Below, piece by piece: positions 20,055 to 29,169 of a DNA stretch of 64,000 bases. The notes under the pieces were generated by a model. It ran no database searches and was not told the origin of the DNA. It worked only from the letters and a program-made list of their open reading frames with translations. Both the position numbers and the translations under genes were made by a program. Position 1 is the stretch's first letter. Each line of letters begins with the position of its first letter. The DNA is from Roseateles saccharophilus (lineage in GTDB: Bacteria > Pseudomonadota > Gammaproteobacteria > Burkholderiales > Burkholderiaceae_C), in contig NZ_SMBU01000002.1 of the NCBI RefSeq assembly GCF_004342485.1, forward strand, positions 248,001-312,000, written 5' to 3'.

Positions 20055-21395
20055 TCACCGCGGGTCCGCGGCTGTGCTGATCTCCAGTACGGTGACCGGC
20101 TCGCCGCGCTGCGCAACGGGCACCGAGAGGGTCAGCCCTTGCGGCCCGTCGCGCCAGGCCACTTCGTCGCCCGACAGGTTGCGTACGCCCGTCACCCGCT
20201 TCGGCAGCGCGGGCAGGTGCAGCTCGTCGCCGGGCCAGCGTTGCACGAAAAGGTAGAGCTTGTCGCCGCGCTGCGTCATGCCGTAGACGCCGTCCGCCGG
20301 CTGCAGCGGGCCTGGCCGCGTGTCGTAGACGGCCTGCCCGTAGCGCTGCAGCCAGCGCCCCACGCCGCGCAGCGTCTCGCTCTGCTTGGGCGGCACGACG
20401 CCGTCGGCATCGGGGCCGAGGTTGACGAGCAGATTGCCGTTGCGTACGACGGCGTTGACCAACTGGGTCACCACCTGGTCAGCGGTCTTGACCTGGCCCT
20501 CGGGCACGTAGCCCCAGGCGCCGTTGATGGAGAAGGTCTTCTCCCAGGGCCGCGCGCGGATGGGGCCGCCGATCGGCGCATCGCCTTCCTCGGTGTCGAA
20601 GTCGCCCTGCCAGCCCGAGCGCGGGTTGATGACGACCTGGGGCTGCAGCTTGCGCACGATGCGGTTGAGCCTGTCCGGCTCCCAGAACCAGGCGGCGTCG
20701 GCGTCGCTGCCCTGGTGGGCCAGCCAGCCGCCGTCGTACCAGAGGACGTCGATGCGGCCGTACTGGCTCATCAGTTCCTGGATCTGGCCATAGGTCTGCT
20801 GCTTGAACTCGCGTGCGTTTTCCGGCATCTCCCTGGGGTGGAAATAGGCCGGGAAGCGCCAGTCCAGCGGCGAGTAGTAGAGGCCCACGCGCAGGCCGTG
20901 GCGGCGCACCGCCTGCACCCAGGGGGCGACGAGGTCGCGCTTGGCGGCCGAGTGCGGCGCATCGAACTGGCCCCAGCTGGCCTTGCTGGCGAACAGCGAG
21001 AAGCCGTCGTGGTGGCGGGCGGTCAGCACCATGTAGCGGGCGCCGCCGTCGGCGGCCAGCTGGGCCCAGGCGTCGGGGTCGTAGTGCTGCGGGTTGAAGC
21101 GCTCGGCCAGCTTGGCGTATTCGGCCGCCGGCACCTTGTCGTTGAACATATGCCACTCGCCCTTGGCGGGGATGGCGTAGAGGCCCCAGTGCACGAAGAC
21201 GCCGAACTTGGCGTCACGCCACCAGGCCATGTCCTGGGCCGGCAGCAGCAGGTCGGGGGCCAGTGTCGGGTCGGCGTTGGCGCTCTTGGTGGCCGAGCGT
21301 TGCTCGTCGCTGGGCTGGGGCTCCGCGGCGCGCGCGCTGCTGCCGAGCAGGCTGCAGGCGAGGGCGCAAAGGGTGAGGAGGCGGGAAGGCTTCAT
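20055..21395 (-). CDS. Alpha-L-fucosidase, GH29
   Basis: 446 residues with signal peptide ending SSARA-AE. The GH29 barrel shows DAKFGVFVHWGLYAIPAKGE, YMVLTARHHDGFSLF and the nucleophile region RIDVLWYDGGW (Asp near residue 221). Near the barrel end, VRNGNLLVNLGPDADG is the family-typical closing motif, followed by a small C-terminal beta domain. Hydrolyses terminal alpha-L-fucosyl residues with retention, likely in the periplasm. In a xyloglucan context it would act on fucosylated side chains or fragments. Starts 14 bp behind the GH2 stop. Confidence 0.9.
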   Translation of the reverse strand: MKPSRLLTLCALACSLLGSSARAAEPQPSDEQRSATKSANADPTLAPDLLLPAQDMAWWRDAKFGVFVHWGLYAIPAKGEWHMFNDKVPAAEYAKLAERFNPQHYDPDAWAQLAADGGARYMVLTARHHDGFSLFASKASWGQFDAPHSAAKRDLVAPWVQAVRRHGLRVGLYYSPLDWRFPAYFHPREMPENAREFKQQTYGQIQELMSQYGRIDVLWYDGGWLAHQGSDADAAWFWEPDRLNRIVRKLQPQVVINPRSGWQGDFDTEEGDAPIGGPIRARPWEKTFSINGAWGYVPEGQVKTADQVVTQLVNAVVRNGNLLVNLGPDADGVVPPKQSETLRGVGRWLQRYGQAVYDTRPGPLQPADGVYGMTQRGDKLYLFVQRWPGDELHLPALPKRVTGVRNLSGDEVAWRDGPQGLTLSVPVAQRGEPVTVLEISTAADPR

Positions 21396-21409
21396 GGATT
21401 GCTCGTGGT

Positions 21410-24265
21410 TCAGGGGGGCGTGATGTCGAAGGCCAGTTCGGCCGGCGCCAGCCCGTCGCCGATGGCGCGCAGCGTTGCACGGCCGGCTTCGCCGGTGGAC
21501 TGCAGGATGAGCTGGGCCTGGCCGTTGAAGACGCTGCGCTGCCAGGGCCCGGCGGGCGTGGTGATGCGCAGCGTGGCCCAGCGGCGGCCGGACTGGGCGG
21601 CGTCGAACAGCGCGCGCGTGCCGCCGGCGGGCGTCGGGAAGACCAGGGACAGCGTCACTTCCGTGTCGGCCGGCTCAAGGTCGAAGGCGGCCATGCCGGC
21701 TTCCTGGCGCAGCTTCACTTCGCGACCGTCCAGGTATACGCGCGTGCCGAGCGCGACGTCGCCGATGAACAGCATCAGGCGCTGGCCGGCCGGGGCATGG
21801 CGGCTGAGCCGGGCCTGCACGAGGTTCCACGCGCGGTCGGCCGGCTGCTGCTCGGGCGGTGTCCAGGCGAAGGGGTCGCGCCAGCCGGCGTCGCTGGTGT
21901 CGGCCAGCAGCGCCGCGGCGTCCTCGGGACGCTCGATGCCGCGGTGGCGCCAGCCGGTGGCAGCGGCATAACGGTGCAGTTCGGTGGGCTTGTCGGCTTC
22001 ATGAGAGCCGGGGTCGCCATTGCCCATGCCGATGAGGCGCATGGGCCCCGTCGTCTCGAAGGCGATGCGCTGGCCGGCGGTCGGTACGACGCGGCCCTCG
22101 CGGTCGACGACGGTCACGCGCACCAGCGCCACGTCGTCGCCGCCCGCGCGCAGCTTGGCTCGGTCCGCGCTCAGGCCCACGGCGTTGCCATCGCCGGTGG
22201 TGGCCACGGTTTCGGTGGCGACGAGCTGGCCGGAGCGGTAGCCGCGCGCGGTCAGGTTGCCGGGTTCATAGGGCACGCTCCATTGCAGGTGGCCGTAGCG
22301 CTGCAGCGCCTGGCGGCCCAGCGAGCGGCCGTTGAGCAGCAGCTCGACCTCGTCGGTGTTGGCATAGGCGCGCACATCGATGGGCTGGCCCTCGCGACCC
22401 GGCCAATTCCAGTGCGGCAACAGGTGCACCATGGGCTCGGCCGTCCACGCGGCCTTCAGGTAGTAGCCGCTGTCCTTCGGCGCGCCGGTCGTGTCGAGCA
22501 TGCCGAACTGCGACGAGATGGCGGGCCAGCCGAAGGGTGTGGTCTCGCCGCGGTAGTCGAAGCCGGTCCACACGAACATGCCGGCCAGGAAGGGGCGTTC
22601 GGCGTTGAAGCGCCAGCCCTCCTCGATGGAAGCGGTGTAGGGCGGTCCCGTGCGCTTGTCGTAGGCCGCGATGTGCACGCGCGCCGGATCGTCGGCGTAG
22701 GCGCCGCGCGTGGCGTGGGTGGCACCTTCCTCGGTGACGACCATGGGCCGGTCGGGGAAGCGGCGGTGCATGGCGTCGATGTCGTGCTGGCCCTTGTAGT
22801 TGAAGCCGATCACCTGCGAGCCGACGGACGTGCCCTCGGCATAGCCGGAGCTGGACGCGGCCTGCGTGGCCGGCCGCGTCGGGTCGAGGCGGCGCACGAT
22901 GGCCTGCATCTCGCGGGTCAGCCGGGTGCCGATCTCGCTGTTCTCGATGGCCCATTCCTCGTTGCCCACCGACCAGAGGATGACGGACGGGTGGTTGCGG
23001 CCGCCTCGCACCATGCGCTCCAGCTCGCTGCGGATCTGCGGGGCGGTGCCCATCATGCGGTGCTCGTCGAGGACGAGGATGCCAAGGCGATCACAGGCCT
23101 CCAGCAGCTCGGGCGTGGCCGGGTTGTGCGACGAGCGGATGGCGTTGACGCCGATGGCCTTGAGCATTCTCAGCCGCGCCTCGTGCATGCCGTCGGGCAG
23201 GGCGACGCCGAGGCCGGCATGGTCCTGGTGGTTGTTGACGCCCTGCAGCTTGACGTGCTGGCCGTTGAGGAAGAAGCCCTGGTTGGCGTCGAAGCGAATC
23301 GTGCGGATGCCGAAGGGCGTGTCGACGCGGTCGACGACCTCGCCGCCGCGCTTGACCAGGGTGGTCAGCGTGTAGCGCTGCGGCGTTTCCAGCGACCAGA
23401 GCTGCGGCGACTTCACGCGAAGTTGGGCGGCCACATCCAGGCTTGCGTCGGCGGCCACGCGGCGGGTCGGCACGCTGGCGCGGGCGACGATGCGGCCAGC
23501 CGGGTCGCGCAGCTCGTGCTCCAGTGCGAAGCTCTCGTCCGCCTTGCCGTCGTTGCGCACCGTTGTGTCAACCGCCACGTCGGCGCGGTCGCTGTCGACG
23601 CTGGCGCGAACGAAACTGCCCAGCGGCGCCACATGCAGCGGCCCGGTCTGCGTCAGCCAGACATGGCGGTAGATGCCGGCACCTTCGTACCACCAGCCTT
23701 CCTGGGTCGTCGCGTCCACGCGTACCGCGACGACGTTGCGACCGCCGAAGTTCAAGTAGTCGCTGATGTCGACCTGGAAGCCGGAATAGCCGCTGGCCTC
23801 GTGGTGCAGATAGTGGCCGTTGACCCAGACGACGCTGTCCCGGAACACGCCGTCGAACTCCAGCACGATGCGCCGGCCGCGCGCGGCCGGCGGGATGTCC
23901 AGCTCGCGGCGGTACCAGCCGACGCTGTTCTCGGGGAAGCCGCGTCCAACCGCCTTCATGCCATGCTGGGAGCTGCCGCGCTCGCTGAACGGCAACTCCA
24001 CCGCCCAGTCGTGCGGCAGGTCGACGCGGCGCCAGGGCCTGTCCTCGAAGTCCGCCGCGGCGGGGCCGTCGCCGAAGCCGGCCTTGCCGAAGAAGAAGGG
24101 GCGCAGGCCATGGTCGAAGTCCTGGGCGGGGGCGGTGGCATGGCCGAGCGCGAAGCGCCAGCCGTCGTCGATGCGGCTGCGCTGGCGCGGTGCGTCGGCG
24201 GCGGAAGCGCTGCCCACGGCCATGAGCCACGCGATGGTCAAAGGGAAGAGAAGGCTGGGTCGCAT
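21410..24265 (-). CDS. Beta-galactosidase-like GH2 glycosidase with C-terminal beta domains
   Basis: 951 residues. Signal peptide MRPSLLFPLTIAWLMAVGSA, then the GH2 sugar-binding domain (RIDDGWRFALGHA, LPHDWAVELPF), Ig-like domain, and the TIM barrel (GVNNHQDHAGLGVALPDG, ILWSVGNEEWAIE). The acid/base Glu of GNEE is near residue 437 and the nucleophile Glu in MVVTEEGATHATRG near residue 511. After ~600 come DUF4982-like and further beta domains. Related proteins are exo-beta-galactosidases. Here it probably removes beta-galactose from side chains, parallel to GH35 and GH42 in the same locus. ATG at 24265 selected because it opens the signal peptide. Confidence 0.88.
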   Translation of the reverse strand: MRPSLLFPLTIAWLMAVGSASAADAPRQRSRIDDGWRFALGHATAPAQDFDHGLRPFFFGKAGFGDGPAAADFEDRPWRRVDLPHDWAVELPFSERGSSQHGMKAVGRGFPENSVGWYRRELDIPPAARGRRIVLEFDGVFRDSVVWVNGHYLHHEASGYSGFQVDISDYLNFGGRNVVAVRVDATTQEGWWYEGAGIYRHVWLTQTGPLHVAPLGSFVRASVDSDRADVAVDTTVRNDGKADESFALEHELRDPAGRIVARASVPTRRVAADASLDVAAQLRVKSPQLWSLETPQRYTLTTLVKRGGEVVDRVDTPFGIRTIRFDANQGFFLNGQHVKLQGVNNHQDHAGLGVALPDGMHEARLRMLKAIGVNAIRSSHNPATPELLEACDRLGILVLDEHRMMGTAPQIRSELERMVRGGRNHPSVILWSVGNEEWAIENSEIGTRLTREMQAIVRRLDPTRPATQAASSSGYAEGTSVGSQVIGFNYKGQHDIDAMHRRFPDRPMVVTEEGATHATRGAYADDPARVHIAAYDKRTGPPYTASIEEGWRFNAERPFLAGMFVWTGFDYRGETTPFGWPAISSQFGMLDTTGAPKDSGYYLKAAWTAEPMVHLLPHWNWPGREGQPIDVRAYANTDEVELLLNGRSLGRQALQRYGHLQWSVPYEPGNLTARGYRSGQLVATETVATTGDGNAVGLSADRAKLRAGGDDVALVRVTVVDREGRVVPTAGQRIAFETTGPMRLIGMGNGDPGSHEADKPTELHRYAAATGWRHRGIERPEDAAALLADTSDAGWRDPFAWTPPEQQPADRAWNLVQARLSRHAPAGQRLMLFIGDVALGTRVYLDGREVKLRQEAGMAAFDLEPADTEVTLSLVFPTPAGGTRALFDAAQSGRRWATLRITTPAGPWQRSVFNGQAQLILQSTGEAGRATLRAIGDGLAPAELAFDITPP

Positions 24266-24279
24266 CCTGTGCCTCGTGT

Positions 24280-25488
24280 TCAGCGTTGCGGCGCGACGCG
24301 CACCATGACCACGCCATGCGGGGCCACCTTGCTGCCGTAGCTGCCGCTGACGTTCTTCGTGAGCTTCTTGCTCCACAGGTCCCTGACTTCCGCCTTCTGG
24401 CCGGCGGGCAGGCCCAGGCTGTCCCAGCTCAGCTTCATGTCGACCGGCGTCTTGCCGCGGTTGAACAGCACGGCCGCGAACTCGCCGCCCTGCAGTGGGC
24501 GTACCCAGACTTCGAGCTCGCCTTCCTTCCACATGCGGCGGCCCGGCTTGCCCAGCGGGTCCTGGTCGACGGCGATGACGTCCTTGTTGGTCAGGATGCG
24601 CAGGGTGTCGGCGTCCATCCTGGACAGGTCGTTGCCGGCGATCAGCGGCGCGGCCAGCATGGCCCACAGCGAGAAGTGCGACTCGTACTCGGTCGTCGTC
24701 ATGCCGCCGTTGCCCACCTCCAGCATGTCAGGGTCGTTCCAGGCGTTCGGTGCCGCGTAGGACCACAACTCGGCCTGCCGGTCGAGGATGTTCACCACGC
24801 CGAGCGGCCATGGCTCCTTGTTGTCCCAGAGATCGCCGATGTCCGGGGTTGTGCGCCAGAGATGGCCCAGCGGTGGAGCCCAGTGCACGGGCTGGTGGTC
24901 GCCCCATTCGCAGATCGACAGCACGATGTCGCGGCCCGACTCGCGCAGGGCCTTGGCCATGATGGTGTAGGCGGCCTCGGCGTTGCGGGGGCCGGTGTGG
25001 CACCAGTCGTACTTCAGGTAGTCCACGCCCCATTTGGCGTACTGGCGTGCGTCCTGGAACTCATGGCCAGCGCTGCCGGGGCGGCCCGCGCAGGTCAGCG
25101 AGCCGGCGTCCGAATAGAGGCCGAACTTCAATCCCTTGGAGTGCACGTAGTCGGCCAGCGCCCTGATGCCCGACGGGAAGCGCTCGGGGTCGGCCAGGAT
25201 GTTGCCGTCGGCGTCGCGGCTTGTCTGCCAGCAGTCGTCGATGACGATGTACTGGAAGCCGGCGTCCTTCATGCCGGACGAGGCCATGGCGTCGGCCTGC
25301 TGGCGGATCAGCTGCTCTGACACATTGCAGGCGAACTTGTTCCAGGAATTCCAGCCCATCGGCGCTGTGGGCGCGATGTTGGGCTTGGGCGCGTCGAGTT
25401 TGAGCGTCTCGTGGGCGTGGGCGGCGCCTGCAGCGATACAGCCGAGCAGCGCGATGGCGTGCATGGCGCGTCGGAGAAAGGGGGGCAT
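24280..25488 (-). CDS. Alpha-galactosidase-like GH27 glycosidase, paralogue A
   Basis: 402 residues. Signal peptide, then AHETLKLDAPKPNIAPTAPM, GWNSWNKFACNVSEQLIRQQ, and the typical IDDCWQTSRDADG. Nucleophile Asp in YLKYDWCHTG (~160); acid/base Asp expected in RTTPDIGDLWDN; WNDPDMLEVGNGG also present. A small C-terminal beta-sandwich follows (~320-402). Start at 25488 preferred over 25518: it has AGGA 8 nt upstream and gives exactly the length of the paralogue at 27916. Retaining exo-enzyme for alpha-D-galactose, or for beta-L-arabinopyranose as in some GH27 members. Nearly identical over most positions to the 27916 gene. Confidence 0.92.
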   Translation of the reverse strand: MPPFLRRAMHAIALLGCIAAGAAHAHETLKLDAPKPNIAPTAPMGWNSWNKFACNVSEQLIRQQADAMASSGMKDAGFQYIVIDDCWQTSRDADGNILADPERFPSGIRALADYVHSKGLKFGLYSDAGSLTCAGRPGSAGHEFQDARQYAKWGVDYLKYDWCHTGPRNAEAAYTIMAKALRESGRDIVLSICEWGDHQPVHWAPPLGHLWRTTPDIGDLWDNKEPWPLGVVNILDRQAELWSYAAPNAWNDPDMLEVGNGGMTTTEYESHFSLWAMLAAPLIAGNDLSRMDADTLRILTNKDVIAVDQDPLGKPGRRMWKEGELEVWVRPLQGGEFAAVLFNRGKTPVDMKLSWDSLGLPAGQKAEVRDLWSKKLTKNVSGSYGSKVAPHGVVMVRVAPQR

Positions 25489-25507
25489 GCGGATGATCCT
25501 CGGGAAG

Positions 25508-26950
25508 TTATGGTCCAAGCTGTAGGGGCGAATTCAGGTCGGTGCCGAAAGCGGTGAACTCCCACACGCCGGGGACTCCGGACGTTATGGCAACGCGCAG
25601 GTAGCGCGCCACCACCGGGGCTTCCACGACATGCGGCGACCGCACCGACGGCGCGGTTTCGGCGCCCATCAGCTTCCAGTCCCGTGCATCCAGCGAGTAC
25701 TCCAGCCGGTAGGCATGTCCGCCTGTTGGCATGACGAAAAACAGTTCTACCCGCTCAAGTCGCGTGGCCTGGCGCAGGTCCAGCGTCAGGGTCGGCACCG
25801 CGTCGCTGGTATCTGCCATCCAGCGCGAACCGTTGGAGCCATCGATGGCGAAACGGGGATCGAAGGCTTCAGTGCGATCCAGCGATACCAGTGCCCGCGG
25901 CACCACACGGCTGGGAGGTCGTGTCGAACTGGCGGACGCGATGGCATGGGCAGCCAGGTTGGGCTTGAGTGGTCCGAAATTTCGCAGCGCGCCGACGCCC
26001 TGCATCGAGACACTGACTGGACGTATCGTGCCGTCCGGGTTGAATCGCAGCGGGTCGGCGTAGATCTGCCTCGTCGTGCCGCCGCGGCCGAACTCCAGAT
26101 AGACCAGATACCAGTCGTCTGTTCCCCGTGGATTGACGACGCAGCCGTGCCCTGGCCCATAGACGCCGGCCTCGAGGTTGGAGACGGCGACGAGGTCCTG
26201 CTCGGGGGCCTCCCAGGGGCCCAGGGCCGAGCTGCGGCTCATCATGTAGGCGTAGCGGTAGTTCTCGTGCCCCTCCAGGGTGTAGAGGTAGTAGTAGATG
26301 CCGCGGCGCTTGAACAGCAGCGGGCCCTCGGAGTAGCCCTGGCGCTTGGTTGGCACCGCGGTGGCTTCGCCGTCGATGGCCGAGAGATCGGGCTTGAGCC
26401 GGGCGATGCCCCGCTGGGCCCAGACCATGTAGACGCTGCCGTCGTCATCGGTGAAGGTCTGCGCATCGATGGGCTTGCCCACCGGCAGCGTCATGGCCGC
26501 CAGGCCTGCGGCCCGGTTGACGGGCCGGCCGTCGGGCTGGGTGTAGGGACCGGCGGGCGTAGGCGCCACGACGTGGCTGACGTGCTCGTCCAGAGTCGGG
26601 AACAGATGGAACACGCCTCCCCTGGCCACCGGTTCGCTGGGCGCCCAGTACTTCGCATCGAAGCCGGGCGAGAAGATTGATCCTTCGAAGTGCCAGTGCA
26701 GGAAGTCTTTCGACTGCCAGACCACCGGCTTGCCGGCGGAGGCAAGGTCGGCGCCAACGCCGTCCGTCGTGGCAAAGAGGTAGAAGGTCCCATCGATCTC
26801 GGCGATGGAGGGATCGGCCACCAGATCCGGCACCAGGGGCTGGCCGAAGGGTTGGGCGGGCTTGGGCGCAGGCTGCTGCGCGGCGGCCACCAGGCAATGC
26901 ATGGCCAGCGCCAGGTACTGCAGTGTCCGAAGAGCTGAGGAGGGTTTCAT
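25508..26950 (-). CDS. GH43-type glycosidase with C-terminal discoidin-like (CBM32-type) domain
   Basis: 480 residues with a signal peptide. A five-bladed beta-propeller occupies about 30-325: base Asp in VPDLVADPSIAEIDG, second Asp in GKPIDAQTFTDDDGSVY, acid Glu in QGYSEGPLLFKRRG. Residues ~335-470 form a F5/F8 type C-like module (FAIDGSNGSRWMADTSDAV, LDLRQATRLERVELFF, YLRVAI) that probably binds galactose-type sugars. GH43 enzymes include alpha-L-arabinofuranosidases and beta-xylosidases; either activity suits decorated xyloglucan. ATGA overlap with the upstream GH43-like gene implies coupled translation and perhaps joint action. Confidence 0.85.
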   Translation of the reverse strand: MKPSSALRTLQYLALAMHCLVAAAQQPAPKPAQPFGQPLVPDLVADPSIAEIDGTFYLFATTDGVGADLASAGKPVVWQSKDFLHWHFEGSIFSPGFDAKYWAPSEPVARGGVFHLFPTLDEHVSHVVAPTPAGPYTQPDGRPVNRAAGLAAMTLPVGKPIDAQTFTDDDGSVYMVWAQRGIARLKPDLSAIDGEATAVPTKRQGYSEGPLLFKRRGIYYYLYTLEGHENYRYAYMMSRSSALGPWEAPEQDLVAVSNLEAGVYGPGHGCVVNPRGTDDWYLVYLEFGRGGTTRQIYADPLRFNPDGTIRPVSVSMQGVGALRNFGPLKPNLAAHAIASASSTRPPSRVVPRALVSLDRTEAFDPRFAIDGSNGSRWMADTSDAVPTLTLDLRQATRLERVELFFVMPTGGHAYRLEYSLDARDWKLMGAETAPSVRSPHVVEAPVVARYLRVAITSGVPGVWEFTAFGTDLNSPLQLGP

Positions 26951-27900
26951 GCGCGGCGCAGGGCCTCGTACAGGCTCTCGTCAATCGGGAACACGCTGCC
27001 ATGGCTGGCACCTGCGGGCAGGCGGACCTGCGCGCTGGCGTCGCGCCAGGTCTTGAAGTCGCGTGTCGCGGCGGCCTCGAAACGGTTGTCGCGATAGCTG
27101 TCGAACAGCACGATGGTCTCGCTGCCGCGCTGGAAGGCGGCAGGCCCCTCGACCCACGACCGCGTGAAGGGCCGGGAGACGGGGCCGAACGGCCCCAGCG
27201 GCGTCCTGGCTTCGCACCACTGCAGCCACTTGTGCTCGGGCTTCAGGCGCTCGTCTTTGAAGATCATGCGCAGCTTGCCGCCGCTGCGGTGGAAGGTCGC
27301 ATCGATGACGCTGTAGCCCGGGTCGAACAGCAGCTGCGCCGGCGTGAAGCTCTGGAAGTCGCGGGTGCGGGTGCAGAAGATGCGGTGGTTGTAGTCATCC
27401 TCCGATGTGCCCGCTGAATCGCTGAAGCGGCCGCGCACGGTGCTGGACCAGAAGATGACGAACTCCCTCCTGTCGGTGTCGAAGACGATCTCCGGCGCCC
27501 AGACGTTGCGGGTTCCGGGCACGTCGGCCATCACGGGCAGTGCCACCTGGGCTTCCCAGTTCAGCAGGTCACGCGAACGGGCATAGCCGACAGTGACACC
27601 TTCCCAGGCAGTGGTCCAGACCGCGTGAAACCACGGGCCTGCCGGATCCTTCAGGATGCACGGGTCACGCAGCAGCCGGTTCTCGCCCACCGTGGGCAGC
27701 AGGACGGGCTCGTCTGCCTGCACCGGCTCGAAGGCCAGGCCGTCGGCACTGACCGCCAGTCGCAGGCCCGGGTGGCCTTCGTCCCGGTTCTTGAAATAAC
27801 CGAAGGCCCAGCGTTCGGCTCGCACCGCAGCCGCAGGCAGGCACGGCAGCAGGCCTGCCGCCAGTGCCGCGCCCATCAGTTGACGACGGTCAGGATTCAT
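26947..27900 (-). CDS. GH43-like five-bladed propeller protein
   Basis: 317 residues with a Tat-like N-terminus (MNPDRRQLMGAALAAGLLPC). Propeller motifs: RLLRDPCILKDPAGPW with a likely base Asp, NVWAPEIVFDTDRREFVIFW, GYSVIDATFHRSGGKLRMIF and SWVEGPAAFQRGSETIV with a likely acid Glu. The pattern fits clan GH-F (GH43); the subfamily is not recognised and a GH117-like or other propeller cannot be excluded. Catalytic domain only, no binding module. It is flanked by GH27 paralogues on both sides together with the other GH43 gene. Exported; probable exo-acting arabinosidase or galactosidase, by context only. Confidence 0.72.
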   Translation of the reverse strand: MNPDRRQLMGAALAAGLLPCLPAAAVRAERWAFGYFKNRDEGHPGLRLAVSADGLAFEPVQADEPVLLPTVGENRLLRDPCILKDPAGPWFHAVWTTAWEGVTVGYARSRDLLNWEAQVALPVMADVPGTRNVWAPEIVFDTDRREFVIFWSSTVRGRFSDSAGTSEDDYNHRIFCTRTRDFQSFTPAQLLFDPGYSVIDATFHRSGGKLRMIFKDERLKPEHKWLQWCEARTPLGPFGPVSRPFTRSWVEGPAAFQRGSETIVLFDSYRDNRFEAAATRDFKTWRDASAQVRLPAGASHGSVFPIDESLYEALRRA

Positions 27901-27915
27901 CGAGATGCAGCCCTA

Positions 27916-29124
27916 TCACCGGACCGGCGTGATACGCACCATGACCACGCCATGCGGGGCCACCTTGCTTGCGTAGCTGCCGCTGACGTTCTTCGTGAGC
28001 TTCTTGCTCCACAGGTCCTTCACGTCGACCTTGCGGTCGGCGGGCAGGCCCAGGCGATCCCAGCTCAGCTTCATGTCGGCCGCTGCCTTGCCGCGGTTGA
28101 ACAGCACGGCCGCGAACTCGCCGCCCTGCAGCGGACGCACCCAGACCTCGATTTCGCCTTCCTTCAGGGCACGGTGGCCCTGCTTGCCCAGCGGGTCCTG
28201 GTCGATGGCGATGACGTCCTTGTTGGTCAGGATGCGCAGCGTGTCGGCGTCCATCTTGGACAGGTCGTTGCCGGCGATCAGCGGTGCCGCCAGCATGGCC
28301 CACAGCGAGAAGTGCGACTCGTACTCGGTGGTCGTCATGCCGCCGTTGCCCACTTCCAGCATGTCCGGGTCGTTCCAGGCGTTGGGGCTGGCGGCGGCCG
28401 AGCGCTCGACCTGCATGTCCAGGATGTTGGTCATGCCAGACGACCAGTCCTTCTGGCCTTCCCAGGCGTCGTAGATGTCGCCGGTGGTGCGCCACAGATG
28501 GCCAATAGGCGCTGCCCAGCGCTCGGGCTGGTTGTTGCCCCATTCGCAGATGGACAGCACGATGTCTCGGCCCGACTCACGCAGGGCCTTGGCCATGATG
28601 GTGTAGGCCGCCTCGGCGTTGCGGGTGCCGGTGTTGCACCAGTCGTACTTGAGATAGTCCACGCCCCACTTGGCGTACTGGCGCGCATCCTGGAACTCAT
28701 GGCCGGCGCTGCCGGGTCGGCCTCCGCAGGTCAGCGAGCCGGCGTCGGAATAAAGGCCGAACTTCAGGCCCTTGCTGTGGATGTAGTCGGCCAGCGCCTT
28801 GATGCCCGACGGGAAGCGTTCGGGGTCGGCCTGGATGTTGCCGTCGGCATCGCGGCTCTTCTGCCAGCAGTCGTCGATGACGATGTACTGGTAGCCCGCG
28901 TCCTTCATGCCGGAGGCAGCCATGGCGTCAGCCTGCTGGCGGAGCAGCTGCTCGCTGACGTTGCAGGCGAACTTGTTCCAGGAGTTCCAGCCCATGGGCG
29001 GGGTGGGCGCGATATTGGGCTTGGGTGCGTCGAGCTTGAGCGTCTCGTGGGCATGGGCTGGTGCTGCGGCCACGAGGCAGAGCAGGGCGAGCGCGTGCGC
29101 CACGCGTTGGATGAATGGGTGCAT
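27916..29124 (-). CDS. Alpha-galactosidase-like GH27 glycosidase, paralogue B
   Basis: 402 residues, same length and architecture as the 24280 gene. Signal peptide ending APAHA, then HETLKLDAPKPNIAPTPPMG, nucleophile Asp in YLKYDWCNTG, GNDLSKMDADTLRILTNKDV and a C-terminal beta-sandwich ending VAPHGVVMVRITPVR. Differences from copy A cluster around the substrate pocket side loops, e.g. GHLWRTTGDIYDAWEGQKDW against TTPDIGDLWDNKEPW, and SAAASPNAW against SYAAPNAW. That could mean distinct substrate preference (alpha-Gal versus beta-L-Arap). The two copies form long direct repeats around the two GH43-type genes. Confidence 0.92.
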   Translation of the reverse strand: MHPFIQRVAHALALLCLVAAAPAHAHETLKLDAPKPNIAPTPPMGWNSWNKFACNVSEQLLRQQADAMAASGMKDAGYQYIVIDDCWQKSRDADGNIQADPERFPSGIKALADYIHSKGLKFGLYSDAGSLTCGGRPGSAGHEFQDARQYAKWGVDYLKYDWCNTGTRNAEAAYTIMAKALRESGRDIVLSICEWGNNQPERWAAPIGHLWRTTGDIYDAWEGQKDWSSGMTNILDMQVERSAAASPNAWNDPDMLEVGNGGMTTTEYESHFSLWAMLAAPLIAGNDLSKMDADTLRILTNKDVIAIDQDPLGKQGHRALKEGEIEVWVRPLQGGEFAAVLFNRGKAAADMKLSWDRLGLPADRKVDVKDLWSKKLTKNVSGSYASKVAPHGVVMVRITPVR

Positions 29125-29169
29125 GTGCAGGTTTCCGTTGAGTTGCGATGGCAGGAGGAGGCGATGGGC

